Positions 1-8,934 of a stretch of DNA of 18,257 bases are shown here, one piece after another. The stretch covers positions 1-18,257 of the forward strand of contig JAQGKC010000312.1 of assembly GCA_028290305.1 (NCBI GenBank), in the 5' to 3' direction. The position numbers and the translations under genes are program-made. The notes beneath the pieces are model-generated. The model searched no databases. It worked only from the letters and a program-made list of their open reading frames with translations, and was not told the origin of the DNA. Numbering within the stretch: the first letter of the stretch is position 1; each line of letters opens with the position of its first letter. The stretch is from Bradyrhizobium sp. (GTDB lineage Bacteria; Pseudomonadota; Alphaproteobacteria; Rhizobiales; Xanthobacteraceae).

Positions 1-382
1 CGCGGTCCTGTTCGTTCTCCAGCGCAATGAAATGATGCACCTGCCCCGGCATCGGCCCGAAACCGCCCATCTGCCACATCAGCCATTCCAGCACCGGGAT
101 TCGCTCGATCAACGGCGCGGGCAGGAAATTGCCGGTCTTCTCGCCGAGATAAAGCAGTATCGCACAGGACTCGAACACGCTGACGCGCTTGCCGCCGGGT
201 CCGTCCGGATCGACGATCGCGGGGATCTTGTTGTTGGGGCTGATCGCGAGGAACGCCGGTGCCATCTGCTCGCCCTTGCTGATGTTCACCGGGATCACCT
301 TGTACGGCAACCCCATCTCCTCCAGCGCGACGCTGATCTTGCGGCCGTTCGGCGTATTCCAGGTGTGCAGTTCGATGGTCAT
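1..382 (-). CDS. Glutathione S-transferase, YfcG/YghU-like (partial, C-terminus outside window)
   Basis: Only the first 127 residues are visible; the rest lies beyond position 1. The N-terminal thioredoxin-fold half is clear: residues 10-16 read TPNGRKI, matching the TPNGHKI segment of E. coli YfcG, whose Thr/Asn contact glutathione. SPNNKIPAIVD (48-58) carries the cis-proline (Pro54), and FESCA (70-74) is the Glu-Ser pair that binds the gamma-glutamyl group. The start of the helical domain (WQMGGFGPMPGQVHHF, about 103-118) is also typical of this nu-class-like group, whose members act as disulfide-bond reductases or glutathione-dependent peroxidases in the cytoplasm. The ATG at 382 fits the family's N-terminus. 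The only Shine-Dalgarno-like run is GTGGGG, which lies inside a hairpin repeat. It is transcribed divergently from pyrE. The family is secure; the substrate cannot be read from sequence. Confidence 0.88.
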   Translation of the reverse strand, partial: MTIELHTWNTPNGRKISVALEEMGLPYKVIPVNISKGEQMAPAFLAISPNNKIPAIVDPDGPGGKRVSVFESCAILLYLGEKTGNFLPAPLIERIPVLEWLMWQMGGFGPMPGQVHHFIALENEQDR

Positions 383-387
383 TTTTG

Positions 388-417
388 TACCCCACGGAAG
401 CGGGGTATCCAGTATCC
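388..417. repeat. Palindromic intergenic repeat (hairpin plus ATCCAGTA tail)
   Basis: TACCCC (388-393) pairs with GGGGTA (402-407) around an ACGGAAGC loop, followed by TCCAGTATCC. The form resembles the CCCCGCGGAAGCGGGG-ATCCAGTA type repeat that I recall as scattered through alphaproteobacterial intergenic regions (recollection, not searched). It ends six bases before the GST start codon and supplies the leader of that gene. Confidence 0.55.
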
Positions 418-598
418 GGAACCTCACGGCCTTACAACCGACCTTTCCGCGGGCCGTCCCCGCGCATGCGACGCGCGCTTGGCCAACGACAATAGGCTTT
501 TGCTGCGCTTTCCCGCTGTTGACGGCGCGGCATCGGCTCTGGAATGTGCTCGCGTAGGCCGGTAGATTGCGCCCGTCCCCAACCCCAGAGAAAACGCC

Positions 599-1162
599 TT
601 GTCCAAATCAGCCTCCCGCGCCCGCCTCGCCGAGATCATCCGCAAGCGCTCATTCGGCCGCGGTGAAATCACGCTGGCTTCGGGCCGCAAGAGCGATTTC
701 TACTTCAACCTCAAGCCGACCATGCTCGATCCCGAAGGCGCCGCGCTGCTGGCGGAACTGACCTACGAAGCATTGAAGGACGATGGCCTCGATTATATCG
801 GCGGACTGGAAATGGGCGCGGTGCCGCTCGCCGGTGCGATTGCGCAACTCTCCTGGATCAAGGGCCATCCGATCCCGGCGTTCTTCGTGCGCAAGAAACC
901 GAAAGAGCACGGCGCGCGGCTCGCGGTCGAGGGATTGGCAAAAGGCGAAAGCCTGCAAGGCAAGCGCGTGGTGATCGTCGAGGACGTCACCACAACCGGC
1001 GGCTCGGCGCTGAAAGCGGTCGAGGCGGTACGCGAGGCCGGCGCCGAGGTCGCGCTGGTGCTCACCATGGTGGACCGCGACGAAGGCGCGACCGAAACCT
1101 TTGCGCAGGCCGGCCTTCCGTTTCGCTCGCTCTACAAGGCCGGTGAATTTTTGAAGGATTGA
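599..1162 (+). CDS. pyrE: Orotate phosphoribosyltransferase
   Basis: PyrE joins orotate to PRPP to give OMP, the fifth step of de novo UMP synthesis in the cytoplasm. The 187-residue protein has the usual bacterial length. The PRPP-binding signature [14 protein letters not shown] is at 124-137, the flexible catalytic loop KKPKEHG at 99-105, and the orotate-side segment [11 protein letters not shown] at 27-37. The start is TTG at 599. An AGAGAAAA purine run lies about nine bases upstream, and the resulting [13 protein letters not shown] matches the N-terminus expected for Bradyrhizobium PyrE. It stands alone; a possible hairpin terminator follows. OMP decarboxylase is not in the window. Confidence 0.96.
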   Translation: MSKSASRARLAEIIRKRSFGRGEITLASGRKSDFYFNLKPTMLDPEGAALLAELTYEALKDDGLDYIGGLEMGAVPLAGAIAQLSWIKGHPIPAFFVRKKPKEHGARLAVEGLAKGESLQGKRVVIVEDVTTTGGSALKAVEAVREAGAEVALVLTMVDRDEGATETFAQAGLPFRSLYKAGEFLKD

Positions 1163-1167
1163 TCTTT

Positions 1168-1195
1168 TCTCCCTTGCCTCGTTCTTGCGGGGAGA
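1168..1195 (+). terminator. Possible hairpin terminator after pyrE
   Basis: TCTCCC (1168-1173) pairs with GGGAGA (1190-1195) across a 16-base loop, extendable by T-G pairs, six bases after the pyrE stop. There is no run of T after it, so it may instead be a small intergenic palindrome or an RNA-stabilising hairpin. Confidence 0.3.
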
Positions 1196-1357
1196 GGTGA
1201 AGAAAACGAGCATTTCTTTTCCGCCACCCGGCGCTTGCTCATAGCTCGTTTACCATCCCGAACTAGTGTGAATCCATGCTGAGGCGCAGGTCGCAGCAAG
1301 CGGTTTTATGGCGTCGGGGTGGAGTTGGTGTTGCGTACAGAGTTGCCTTATCATCGC

Positions 1358-2131
1358 ATGCGGCGCCGCGTGATGCTTGTTGCCACCGTCGCGCTTGCGA
1401 GCGCAGTCGCCTTTGCGCCGCGCATGGCGTCTGCCGAAGGTCTGTTCGATTTCCTGTTCGGCGGTGCCCAGAAACAACAACAGCAACGCCAGACCCCGCC
1501 TCAGGCGAGTTTCTTCGCCGATCCGTTCGGCCTGAACCAGCAGCCTGCTCCGCCGCCATCGCGCCCGGTCGCATCAGGCGGCTCCGGACCGGCCTTTTGC
1601 GTGCGAAGCTGCGACGGCAGGTATTTCCCGCTGGCGCGCGGCAACGCGACGCCGGTTCAAATGTGCCAGGCGTTTTGTCCGGCAAGCCCGACCAAGGTGT
1701 TTTACGGCAGCAACATCGATAACGCATCGTCGAGCACCGGTGAGCGCTATGCCGACAGCGAGAACGCTTTTGCCTATCGCAAGGCGCTGCGCGCGGATTG
1801 CACCTGCAATGGCCGCGATGCCGCAGGCCTCGCCCCGGTCGACCTGACGCTCGACACCTCACTGCGTCCCGGCGACGTGATTGCCACCACCGACGGGCTG
1901 GTGGCGTATTCCGGCGTCAAGGTCGGCGTCAACCAGACCGCCGAATTCACGCCGGTTGCTTCGTATCCGGGCTTGACTGCCGAGGTGCGCGCACGGCTCG
2001 GCGAGATGAAAGTAGCGCCGGTGATCGCGGAAACAGTCGCCAACGAGGCGCCGCTGCCCGACGTTGCACTGCCCGCGGCCTCAGTGCCGAAAACAGCATT
2101 GGCAAGGGGCAAGCGCGCCGACGCGCAATAA
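1358..2131 (+). CDS. Exported DUF2865 domain protein
   Basis: A 257-residue protein if it starts at the ATG at 1358, which places MRRRVMLVATVALASAVAF as a clean signal peptide with likely cleavage after MASA. An in-frame GTG at 1319 would add 13 residues before the signal and is less likely; neither start has a good ribosome site. The mature part opens with a Gln/Pro-rich linker, then a conserved core beginning FCVRSCDGRYFPL, with paired cysteines CVRSC, MCQAFC and CTC plus FYGSNIDNA. This is the DUF2865 pattern found in rhizobial periplasmic or cell-surface proteins. The six cysteines suggest disulfides. Function is unknown; I infer only an envelope location. The gene converges on the next one with two bases between stop codons. 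Confidence 0.82.
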   Translation: MRRRVMLVATVALASAVAFAPRMASAEGLFDFLFGGAQKQQQQRQTPPQASFFADPFGLNQQPAPPPSRPVASGGSGPAFCVRSCDGRYFPLARGNATPVQMCQAFCPASPTKVFYGSNIDNASSSTGERYADSENAFAYRKALRADCTCNGRDAAGLAPVDLTLDTSLRPGDVIATTDGLVAYSGVKVGVNQTAEFTPVASYPGLTAEVRARLGEMKVAPVIAETVANEAPLPDVALPAASVPKTALARGKRADAQ

Positions 2132-2133
2132 CT

Positions 2134-2565
2134 TCACCGTCCGACGATGACGCCGATTACGTTAGGCGCCGACAGATATTTTTCCTCGATGGCGGCGCGC
2201 GCCGACGCGCGGTTTTCCGGCGTCAGCAGCCCGCGTTTCTCGGCGAGGATCATCCAGCAATAGCCCCACCAGTCCGTCAGCATGCCGTTGTCGTCGACAA
2301 GGTCGTAGCCCTGCTCGGCAGCGAAGATGCGCGCATGCGCTTCATCCAGCGTATCGAGCCAGGCGTGGTCGGCGGCGGAGAACAGGTCGTCGCTGAAATC
2401 GTCCGTGGTGTAGCCCCACACCGACATGCAGACGGCGTTGAATTCGCGGTCGATCTGGTCGTCATCGATGGGACGGCGGCGGGACACGAGATGCAGCCGC
2501 GACAGCGAGCGGGCGAAGTCGGCGATGCGGGTGAGCGCGAATTGATCGAAGGCGATGGTGGACAT
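2134..2565 (-). CDS. Hypothetical protein, 143 aa, acidic, cytoplasmic
   Basis: I do not recognise a family. The ATG at 2565 is chosen because GAGGA stands six bases before it, a strong ribosome site; the open frame runs 19 codons further upstream without support. The product has no signal peptide or membrane span. It begins MSTIAFDQFALTRIADFARS and has a conserved-looking aromatic/acidic middle (SVWGYTTDDFSDDLFSAADHAW) and a YCWMILAEKRGLLTPENRASA segment that is probably helical. Codon use resembles the surrounding genes, and the RBS and convergent spacing of two bases to the DUF2865 gene argue that it is real. An enzyme role cannot be claimed. Confidence 0.7.
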   Translation of the reverse strand: MSTIAFDQFALTRIADFARSLSRLHLVSRRRPIDDDQIDREFNAVCMSVWGYTTDDFSDDLFSAADHAWLDTLDEAHARIFAAEQGYDLVDDNGMLTDWWGYCWMILAEKRGLLTPENRASARAAIEEKYLSAPNVIGVIVGR

Positions 2566-2670
2566 GTAGTCCTCAACAGCTTGAACAGACCATAGATGTT
2601 GTATCGGCATGCGCCGAATCACTATGGTATATCAAAGACTTGCTAAAGTGTTCTTAATTTGTTCTGACGA

Positions 2671-2710
2671 TTGTCGTCCCGACGAAGGCCGGACCCATAA
2701 CCCCTGGCAT
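2671..2710. repeat. Left inverted repeat flanking the GIY-YIG gene
   Basis: The segment starting TTGTCGTCCCGACGAAGGCC and continuing GGACCCATAACCCC matches the reverse complement of 3024-3064 at about 34 of 41 aligned positions with one gap. Its own core GTCCCG...CCGGAC is a degenerate palindrome. Confidence 0.75.
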
Positions 2711-2733
2711 CAGCGTTCTTGCAGGGCCATGCC

Positions 2734-3024
2734 ATGAGCGCGGTCAAATATTACGTCTACATCCTCGCCAGCCGCAAACACGGAACGCTTTACATTGGCA
2801 TCACCAATAACCTGCGGACCAGGCTTGGTCAGCATCGCAGCGGTCACGGCTCGGAATTTGTCACACGATACCGCGCGCATCACCTCGTCCATGTCGAGGA
2901 GTTCGCATCGCCGCGAGACGCCATCGCACGCGAGAAGCAGTTGAAGAATTGGCGGCGCGACTGGAAAATTCGGTTGATCGAAGAGAACAATCTGGATTGG
3001 AGCGACCTGTCCCACCTTCTTTGA
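2734..3024 (+). CDS. GIY-YIG nuclease superfamily protein (URI domain)
   Basis: A 96-residue single-domain protein. YVYIL (7-11) is the GIY strand and LYIGITNNL (19-27) the YIG strand. Arg28/Arg30 follow in the first helix, and the catalytic-type glutamate is Glu67 in REKQLKNWRRDWK, with Asn86 near the end, so the active-site set appears intact. Proteins of this type (YhbQ-like, often mislabelled excinuclease subunit C) are predicted small endonucleases of unknown physiological role. The ATG at 2734 gives a standard N-terminus; a TTG at 2719 is in frame but adds five non-conserved residues. The gene has no operon partners and sits exactly between two inverted copies of a palindromic repeat, the right one beginning at the last base of the stop codon. 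That suggests the gene and repeats travel or evolve as one unit. Confidence 0.85.
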   Translation: MSAVKYYVYILASRKHGTLYIGITNNLRTRLGQHRSGHGSEFVTRYRAHHLVHVEEFASPRDAIAREKQLKNWRRDWKIRLIEENNLDWSDLSHLL

Positions 3025-3064
3025 AGCAAGGGGCTATGGGTCCCGGCCTTCGCCAGGAAGACAA
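3024..3064. repeat. Right inverted repeat flanking the GIY-YIG gene
   Basis: It is the inverted partner of 2671-2710, sharing TTGTC at the outer end and the core GCGAAGGCCGGGACCCATA when read on the minus strand. Alone it forms the hairpin TCC-C-GGC-CTTC-GCC-A-GGA (3041-3058), which may also end transcription of the GIY-YIG gene. Confidence 0.75.
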
Positions 3065-3081
3065 GCGATAAAACGCAGAAA

Positions 3082-3315
3082 TCACATTGCCGATAGCAGC
3101 TTATCACCGCAATAATTCGCGTAAAACTTTCCGCCGCATTGCCGGCGGATCGCAGCGCATCGCGCCGCAGGCGAGGCGTTTGCCGAGACGATGAATGAGC
3201 AGCTCAACCCGTCGGCACTTCGGCCTGCCTTGCCGCCGGCGGCAAATGCCGCGCTGGTGGCGCTGATGCAGAACACCAGGAGTGCTGCGGCGACAATCTC
3301 GATCGTCAATCTCAT
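3082..3315 (-). CDS. Small putative exported cysteine-containing protein, 77 aa
   Basis: Read from the ATG at 3315, the product starts MRLTIEIVAAALLVF and runs through ATSAAFAA, a typical signal peptide with cleavage near residue 26. The mature ~51 residues contain four cysteines (LSCSF, ARCAAI, RQCGGK, NYCGDK), enough for two disulfides, and are basic. A GGAAAG purine run lies nine bases before the start. An upstream in-frame start at 3369 would put charged residues before the signal and is not supported. No family is recognised; small periplasmic proteins of this shape are common in Bradyrhizobium. It is divergent from glgP, sharing about 230 bases of upstream DNA. Confidence 0.55.
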   Translation of the reverse strand: MRLTIEIVAAALLVFCISATSAAFAAGGKAGRSADGLSCSFIVSANASPAARCAAIRRQCGGKFYANYCGDKLLSAM

Positions 3316-3542
3316 GGCGCGGTTCTTTCCAAAGTTATCGCGATATCGCGCATTCAAATTCCACTCCACCAGAACAGCATATCACCAAAGCGGCACGCGC
3401 AGATCGCTGCAAATCGGCCCGGTCCTTGCATAAAATCATACCGTCGCACTGCACAACAACATTCTCGAATACCCGTTGCCGGGTTTCGATCCCGTCACAA
3501 CACGCGTATCATCCACCACAACTCAAGTCGCAGGATTCAGGT

Positions 3543-6074
3543 TTGCCAGATCAGTCACTCCAGGGAAATTTCCCGGCGCTCGATCAGCCCGTCGACGAAC
3601 TGGCGCTGACCGAGATTAAGGGCGCGGTTCTCGCCAAGCTGCGGCTGGCGATCGGCAAAGACGCGGGCATGGCGACCCGGCACGACTGGTACAAGGCGGC
3701 GGCGCTGGCGCTGCGCGACCGCATCGTGCACCACTGGCTGACGGCGGAAAAGCAGAGCTACGATGCCGGCCGCAAGCGGGTCTATTATCTTAGCCTGGAA
3801 TTTCTGATCGGACGTCTCTTCACCGACGCCTTGAACAATATGGGACTGTTGCGGGTGTTCGAGGCGGCTCTTGGCGATCTCGGCGTCGATCTCTCCGACT
3901 TACGCAAATGCGAGCCGGATGCGGCGCTGGGCAATGGCGGTCTTGGACGGCTGGCGGCGTGCTTCATGGAGAGTATGGCGACGCTCGCCATCCCCGCTAC
4001 CGGCTATGGCATCCGTTACGATTTTGGCCTGTTCCGGCAGATCATCGCGCAGGGCTGGCAGCATGAATATCCCGACGAATGGCTGGGCTTCGGCAACCCC
4101 TGGGAATTCCAGCGGCCTGAGGTGGTCTACCACGTCCATTTTGGCGGCAGCGTCGAACGCGTCACTGATGGCAATGGCCGCGAGCGCGCGATCTGGCATC
4201 CGGCGGAAACCGTGCAGGCCGTCGCCTATGACACCCCGATCGTGGGCTGGCGCGGCCAGCACGTCAATGCGCTGCGGCTATGGTCGGCGCGCTCACCCGA
4301 CCCGCTCAAGCTCGATGTGTTCAACACCGGCGACTATCTCGGCGCCAGCGCCGAGGAGGCGCGTGCGGAATCGATCTGCAAGTTCCTCTATCCGAACGAC
4401 GAAAGTCCCGCGGGGCGCGAGCTGCGGCTGCGTCAGGAATATTTCTTCGTCTCGGCCTCGTTGCAGGATCTGGTCAAGCGCCATCTTGCATCCGACGGAC
4501 AGTTGCGCAGTCTGGCGTCGAAGGCCGCGGTTCAGCTCAACGACACCCATCCCAGTCTCGCCGTCACCGAGCTGATGCGCATTCTCTGCGATCTCCATAA
4601 CTTCCGCTGGGACGAAGCGTGGCAGATCACCGTGGCCACGCTGTCCTATACCAACCACACGCTGCTGCCGGAAGCGCTCGAGACCTGGCCGGTCGAACTG
4701 TTCGAACGGCTGCTGCCGCGTCATCTGGAGATCATCTATCGCATCAATGTCGCGCATCTTGCGCTGGCGGAAGCGCGCTGTCCGGGCGACGTCGATTTCA
4801 GGGCTTCGGTATCCCTGATCGACGAGAAGTCCGGCCGCAGGGTGCGCATGGGGCAATTGGCGTTCGTCGGATCGCACCGCATCAACGGCGTCTCGGCGAT
4901 GCATTCCGACCTGATGAAGGAGACCGTGTTCCACGATCTCAATCATCTTTATCCGGCCCGCATCACCAACAAGACCAACGGCATCACCTTCCGCCGCTGG
5001 CTGATGCTGGCCAATCCGAAGCTGACCGATCTGTTGCGCGAGGCCTGTGGCGAAGCCGTGCTCGACGATCCCTCGCAGCTCGAACTTCTCGAAGCCCGCG
5101 CCAGCGACAACGCATTCCAGCAGCAGTTCCGCGCCGTCAAACACCACAACAAGATCGCGCTGGCGCGGCTGATCGGCGAGCGCCTCAACGTCCACGTTGA
5201 TCCCTCCGCGCTGTTCGACGTCCAGATCAAGCGGATCCACGAATACAAGCGGCAACTACTCAACATCCTTGAAACGGTTGCGCTTTATCACGCGATCAAG
5301 GACGAGCCGCAGCGCGACTGGGTGCCGCGCGTCAAGATCTTCGCCGGCAAGGCGGCGGCGAGCTACCGCTACGCCAAGCTGATCATCAAGCTCATCAACG
5401 ATGTCGCCGAAGTCGTCAACAACGACCCGGCCATCGCCGGACGCCTGAAGGTCGCGTTCCTCGCCGATTACAATGTCAGCCTCGCCGAGGTGATCATTCC
5501 CGCCGCCGATCTCTCGGAACAGATTTCGACCGCGGGCATGGAAGCCTCCGGCACCGGCAACATGAAGCTCGCGCTGAACGGCGCGCTGACCATCGGTACG
5601 CTTGACGGCGCCAATCTGGAGATCCGCGATCATGTCGGCCCCGAAAACATCACGATCTTCGGCATGGAGGCGATGGATGTGGTGGTGCGGCGCAAGCAGG
5701 GGCTGGATGCGACCGACGTGATCAGGCGCTCGCCGCACCTTTCGCGTGCTATCAGCGCGATCGAGGGCGGTGAATTCTCACCCGACGATCCCCGTCGGTT
5801 CGAATCGATCGGGCACGCGCTGCGCCATCTCGACCACTACATGGTCAGCGCGGATTTCGACGCCTATTTCGATGCCCAGCGCGGCATCGACGCGCGCTGG
5901 CAGGTGGTCCCGGCCTGGACCCGGGCCAGCATCCTCAACGTCGCGCGGATGCCGTGGTTCTCGTCCGACCGCACTATCCGCGAATACGCAGAGGATATCT
6001 GGAACGTCCCGGTGCGCGGGACTTTGCCGCAGGAGTCGCAAGAAGCGGGCGCGCAGCGCGAAGCGACGCGCTGA
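3543..6074 (+). CDS. glgP: Glycogen/maltodextrin phosphorylase
   Basis: The enzyme releases glucose-1-phosphate from alpha-1,4-glucans using phosphate and pyridoxal phosphate (GT35 family), in the cytoplasm. The PLP-lysine signature EASGTGNMKLALNGALTIG is present with Lys675 in GNMK. The N-terminal YYLSLEFLIGR (81-91) and GNGGLGRLAACF (130-141) blocks are intact, and the total of 843 residues is normal. The open frame extends upstream to 3282, but that part overlaps the divergent small gene and has no family similarity. TTG at 3543 is preferred because AGGA lies seven bases before it and the following PVDELALTEIKGAVLAKLR matches the expected N-terminus. The last ~20 residues (after NVPVRGTLP) are a variable tail. 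No other glg gene is in the window. Confidence 0.95.
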   Translation: MPDQSLQGNFPALDQPVDELALTEIKGAVLAKLRLAIGKDAGMATRHDWYKAAALALRDRIVHHWLTAEKQSYDAGRKRVYYLSLEFLIGRLFTDALNNMGLLRVFEAALGDLGVDLSDLRKCEPDAALGNGGLGRLAACFMESMATLAIPATGYGIRYDFGLFRQIIAQGWQHEYPDEWLGFGNPWEFQRPEVVYHVHFGGSVERVTDGNGRERAIWHPAETVQAVAYDTPIVGWRGQHVNALRLWSARSPDPLKLDVFNTGDYLGASAEEARAESICKFLYPNDESPAGRELRLRQEYFFVSASLQDLVKRHLASDGQLRSLASKAAVQLNDTHPSLAVTELMRILCDLHNFRWDEAWQITVATLSYTNHTLLPEALETWPVELFERLLPRHLEIIYRINVAHLALAEARCPGDVDFRASVSLIDEKSGRRVRMGQLAFVGSHRINGVSAMHSDLMKETVFHDLNHLYPARITNKTNGITFRRWLMLANPKLTDLLREACGEAVLDDPSQLELLEARASDNAFQQQFRAVKHHNKIALARLIGERLNVHVDPSALFDVQIKRIHEYKRQLLNILETVALYHAIKDEPQRDWVPRVKIFAGKAAASYRYAKLIIKLINDVAEVVNNDPAIAGRLKVAFLADYNVSLAEVIIPAADLSEQISTAGMEASGTGNMKLALNGALTIGTLDGANLEIRDHVGPENITIFGMEAMDVVVRRKQGLDATDVIRRSPHLSRAISAIEGGEFSPDDPRRFESIGHALRHLDHYMVSADFDAYFDAQRGIDARWQVVPAWTRASILNVARMPWFSSDRTIREYAEDIWNVPVRGTLPQESQEAGAQREATR

Positions 6075-6195
6075 ATTCTTCCCGCGCGAAGTCTATTTCC
6101 CCTGACGTCATTGAATTCTTCGGGACGGCAGTGATACTGCGCGAAATGCATCATTGCTGCTTTAGCGCGACATTGACGAGAGTCCAGAAAATCTC

Positions 6196-7014
6196 ATGCT
6201 TGCCGTAACAAAACACCTTTTCGATGACGCCACAGAGGTCACCGTCGGTGATAGCTGCTGGCAGGGGCGGACCAGCGACGATTACTGGGCCTTCGTCGGC
6301 CCGTTCGGCGGCGCGACCGCCGCCACGATCCTGCGGGCGCTGATCGATCATCCACAGCGGGCCGGCGATCCGCTCTCGCTCACCGTCAACTTCTGCGCGC
6401 CGGTCGCACAGGGCGCCTTCGATCTCGACGTGCGTCTGGTCAAGGCCAATCGCTCGACGCAGCACTGGTCGGTGGAGATGACGCAGAATGGCGCCGACGT
6501 TGCGACGCTTGCCACCGCAGTATTCGCCGAGCGGCGTCCATCATGGTCGCATCAGCAGGCCCAGTTTCCGCACGCCACGCCTTTCGAGCAGACCCTGCCT
6601 TACGCAAAAACGGCAGCGCCGTGGGTCAAGCAATATGATTTTCGTTTTGTCGAGGGCGAACCGAGGTTCGGGGTGCCGTCCCAGGCTGCGCCGGCCAGCG
6701 CGTTCTCCAAATTATGGATCGGCGACCGCGTCCCCCGAAAGATCGATGCGCTGTCGCTGATGTCGATGTCGGATGCGTTTTTCGGCCGCGTCTTCCATGC
6801 TAGGGGCGAACTCGTACCGTTCGGCACCGTGTCGCTGACGACCTACTTCCATGCCGACGCGGAAGACCTTGCGGGCGAGGACATCACGCGCGTTCTCGCC
6901 GTCGCCGACGCCAAGACCTTTCATAGGAGTTACGGCGACCAGGCCGGTGAATTATGGTCGCCTAATGGACGCCTGCTCGCGACCACGCATCAGATTGCGT
7001 ATTTCAAGGCGTAA
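6196..7014 (+). CDS. Acyl-CoA thioesterase, TesB-like double hot-dog family
   Basis: A 272-residue soluble protein with the pattern of the TesB-like double hot-dog thioesterases (4HBT_3 type). The first hot-dog has YWAFVGPFGGATAATILRAL at about 30-49, followed by the SLTVNFCAPV strand. The second has the MSMSDAFFGRV helix and the VSLTTYFHAD strand. Such enzymes hydrolyse acyl-CoA to free acid and CoA. The ATG at 6196 gives the family-like opening LFDDATEVT; the ribosome site before it is weak. It follows glgP by 121 bases and is followed by a strong palindrome, so it is probably a single-gene unit. The natural acyl chain cannot be deduced. Confidence 0.82.
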   Translation: MLAVTKHLFDDATEVTVGDSCWQGRTSDDYWAFVGPFGGATAATILRALIDHPQRAGDPLSLTVNFCAPVAQGAFDLDVRLVKANRSTQHWSVEMTQNGADVATLATAVFAERRPSWSHQQAQFPHATPFEQTLPYAKTAAPWVKQYDFRFVEGEPRFGVPSQAAPASAFSKLWIGDRVPRKIDALSLMSMSDAFFGRVFHARGELVPFGTVSLTTYFHADAEDLAGEDITRVLAVADAKTFHRSYGDQAGELWSPNGRLLATTHQIAYFKA

Positions 7015-7037
7015 GCTGAGTTGAACACCAAATCTTC

Positions 7038-7134
7038 CGTCATTCCGGACGGTCCGTCTTCGGACCGATCCGGAATCCAGAGGTTATTGATGTAGAGATT
7101 CTGGGTTCGCGCTAGCGCGCGCCCCGGAATGACG
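7038..7134. repeat. Large palindromic intergenic repeat, copy 1 (GTCATTCCGG family)
   Basis: The outer arms CGTCATTCCGG (7038-7048) and CCGGAATGACG (7124-7134) are perfect inverted repeats. Nested in the left half is a near-perfect stem: ATTCCGGA then CGGTCCG (7042-7056), TCTT loop, CGGACCG then TCCGGAAT (7061-7076) with one bulged A. The right half also folds (TCTGGG...CCCCGGA around GCGCTAGCGC). It lies between the convergent thioesterase and pckA genes. A related copy is at 17654-17751. Confidence 0.85.
7042..7076. terminator. Probable bidirectional hairpin terminator between convergent genes
   Basis: A 15-bp stem with a four-base TCTT loop and one bulge is stable in either transcript. 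It lies 28 bases after the thioesterase stop and 65 bases beyond the pckA stop. There is no clear T-tract, so termination is inferred from strength and position. Confidence 0.45.
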
Positions 7135-7140
7135 CTCTGC

Positions 7141-8757
<1,617 letters not shown>

Positions 8758-8856
8758 GGAAGACTCCTCCTCGAACCCACGTATCTCGATCGCGTCCACC
8801 AGACGCGTCTCTGTCGCGGCGACTTCAATATAGCCTTCCGGCCTCGGTCCGGCGAC

Positions 8857-8885
8857 CTAATACTGATCAACGCCGGGCTTGCCAA
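8857..8885 (-). promoter_or_regulatory. Candidate sigma-70-type promoter of pckA
   Basis: On the minus strand, TTGGCA (8885-8880, five of six to TTGACA) is followed after exactly 17 bases by TATTAG (8862-8857, four of six to TATAAT). It would start transcription near 8850, giving a leader of about 90 bases before the GTG at 8757. I could not identify a ChvI operator with confidence. Confidence 0.45.
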
Positions 8886-8934
8886 GCCGATCCCTGATAT
8901 TTGGTTTATGCACGAGGGTGGCCATTATTTCGGC

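Larger units (their letters stand above)
2671..3064. mobile_element. Putative IR-GIY-YIG-IR cassette (394 bp)
   Basis: A compact unit made of inverted repeat, nuclease gene and inverted repeat, with matching outer ends TTGTC/GACAA. I see no convincing target duplication at its edges. Calling it mobile is an inference from this architecture. Confidence 0.35.

Noticed and set aside
519..547. Possible pyrE promoter (TTGACG at 519-524)
   Set aside because: No acceptable -10 box at 16-18 bases; the match rests on the -35 alone.
32..565. 177-codon plus-strand open frame at the window start
   Set aside because: Antisense to the GST gene and continuing into the GST-pyrE spacer; composition is that of a mirror frame.
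2668..3068. CGA direct repeat as a target duplication of the GIY-YIG cassette
   Set aside because: Only three bases match and the right copy is offset by one base from the repeat end; expected by chance.
3282..3542. Upstream extension of the glycogen phosphorylase frame
   Set aside because: No similarity to the family N-terminus, overlaps the opposite small gene, and a TTG with a good AGGA site lies at 3543.
6128..6140. GCAGT-GAT-ACTGC hairpin after glgP
   Set aside because: A five-pair stem without a T-run, 50 bases past the stop; too weak to call a terminator.
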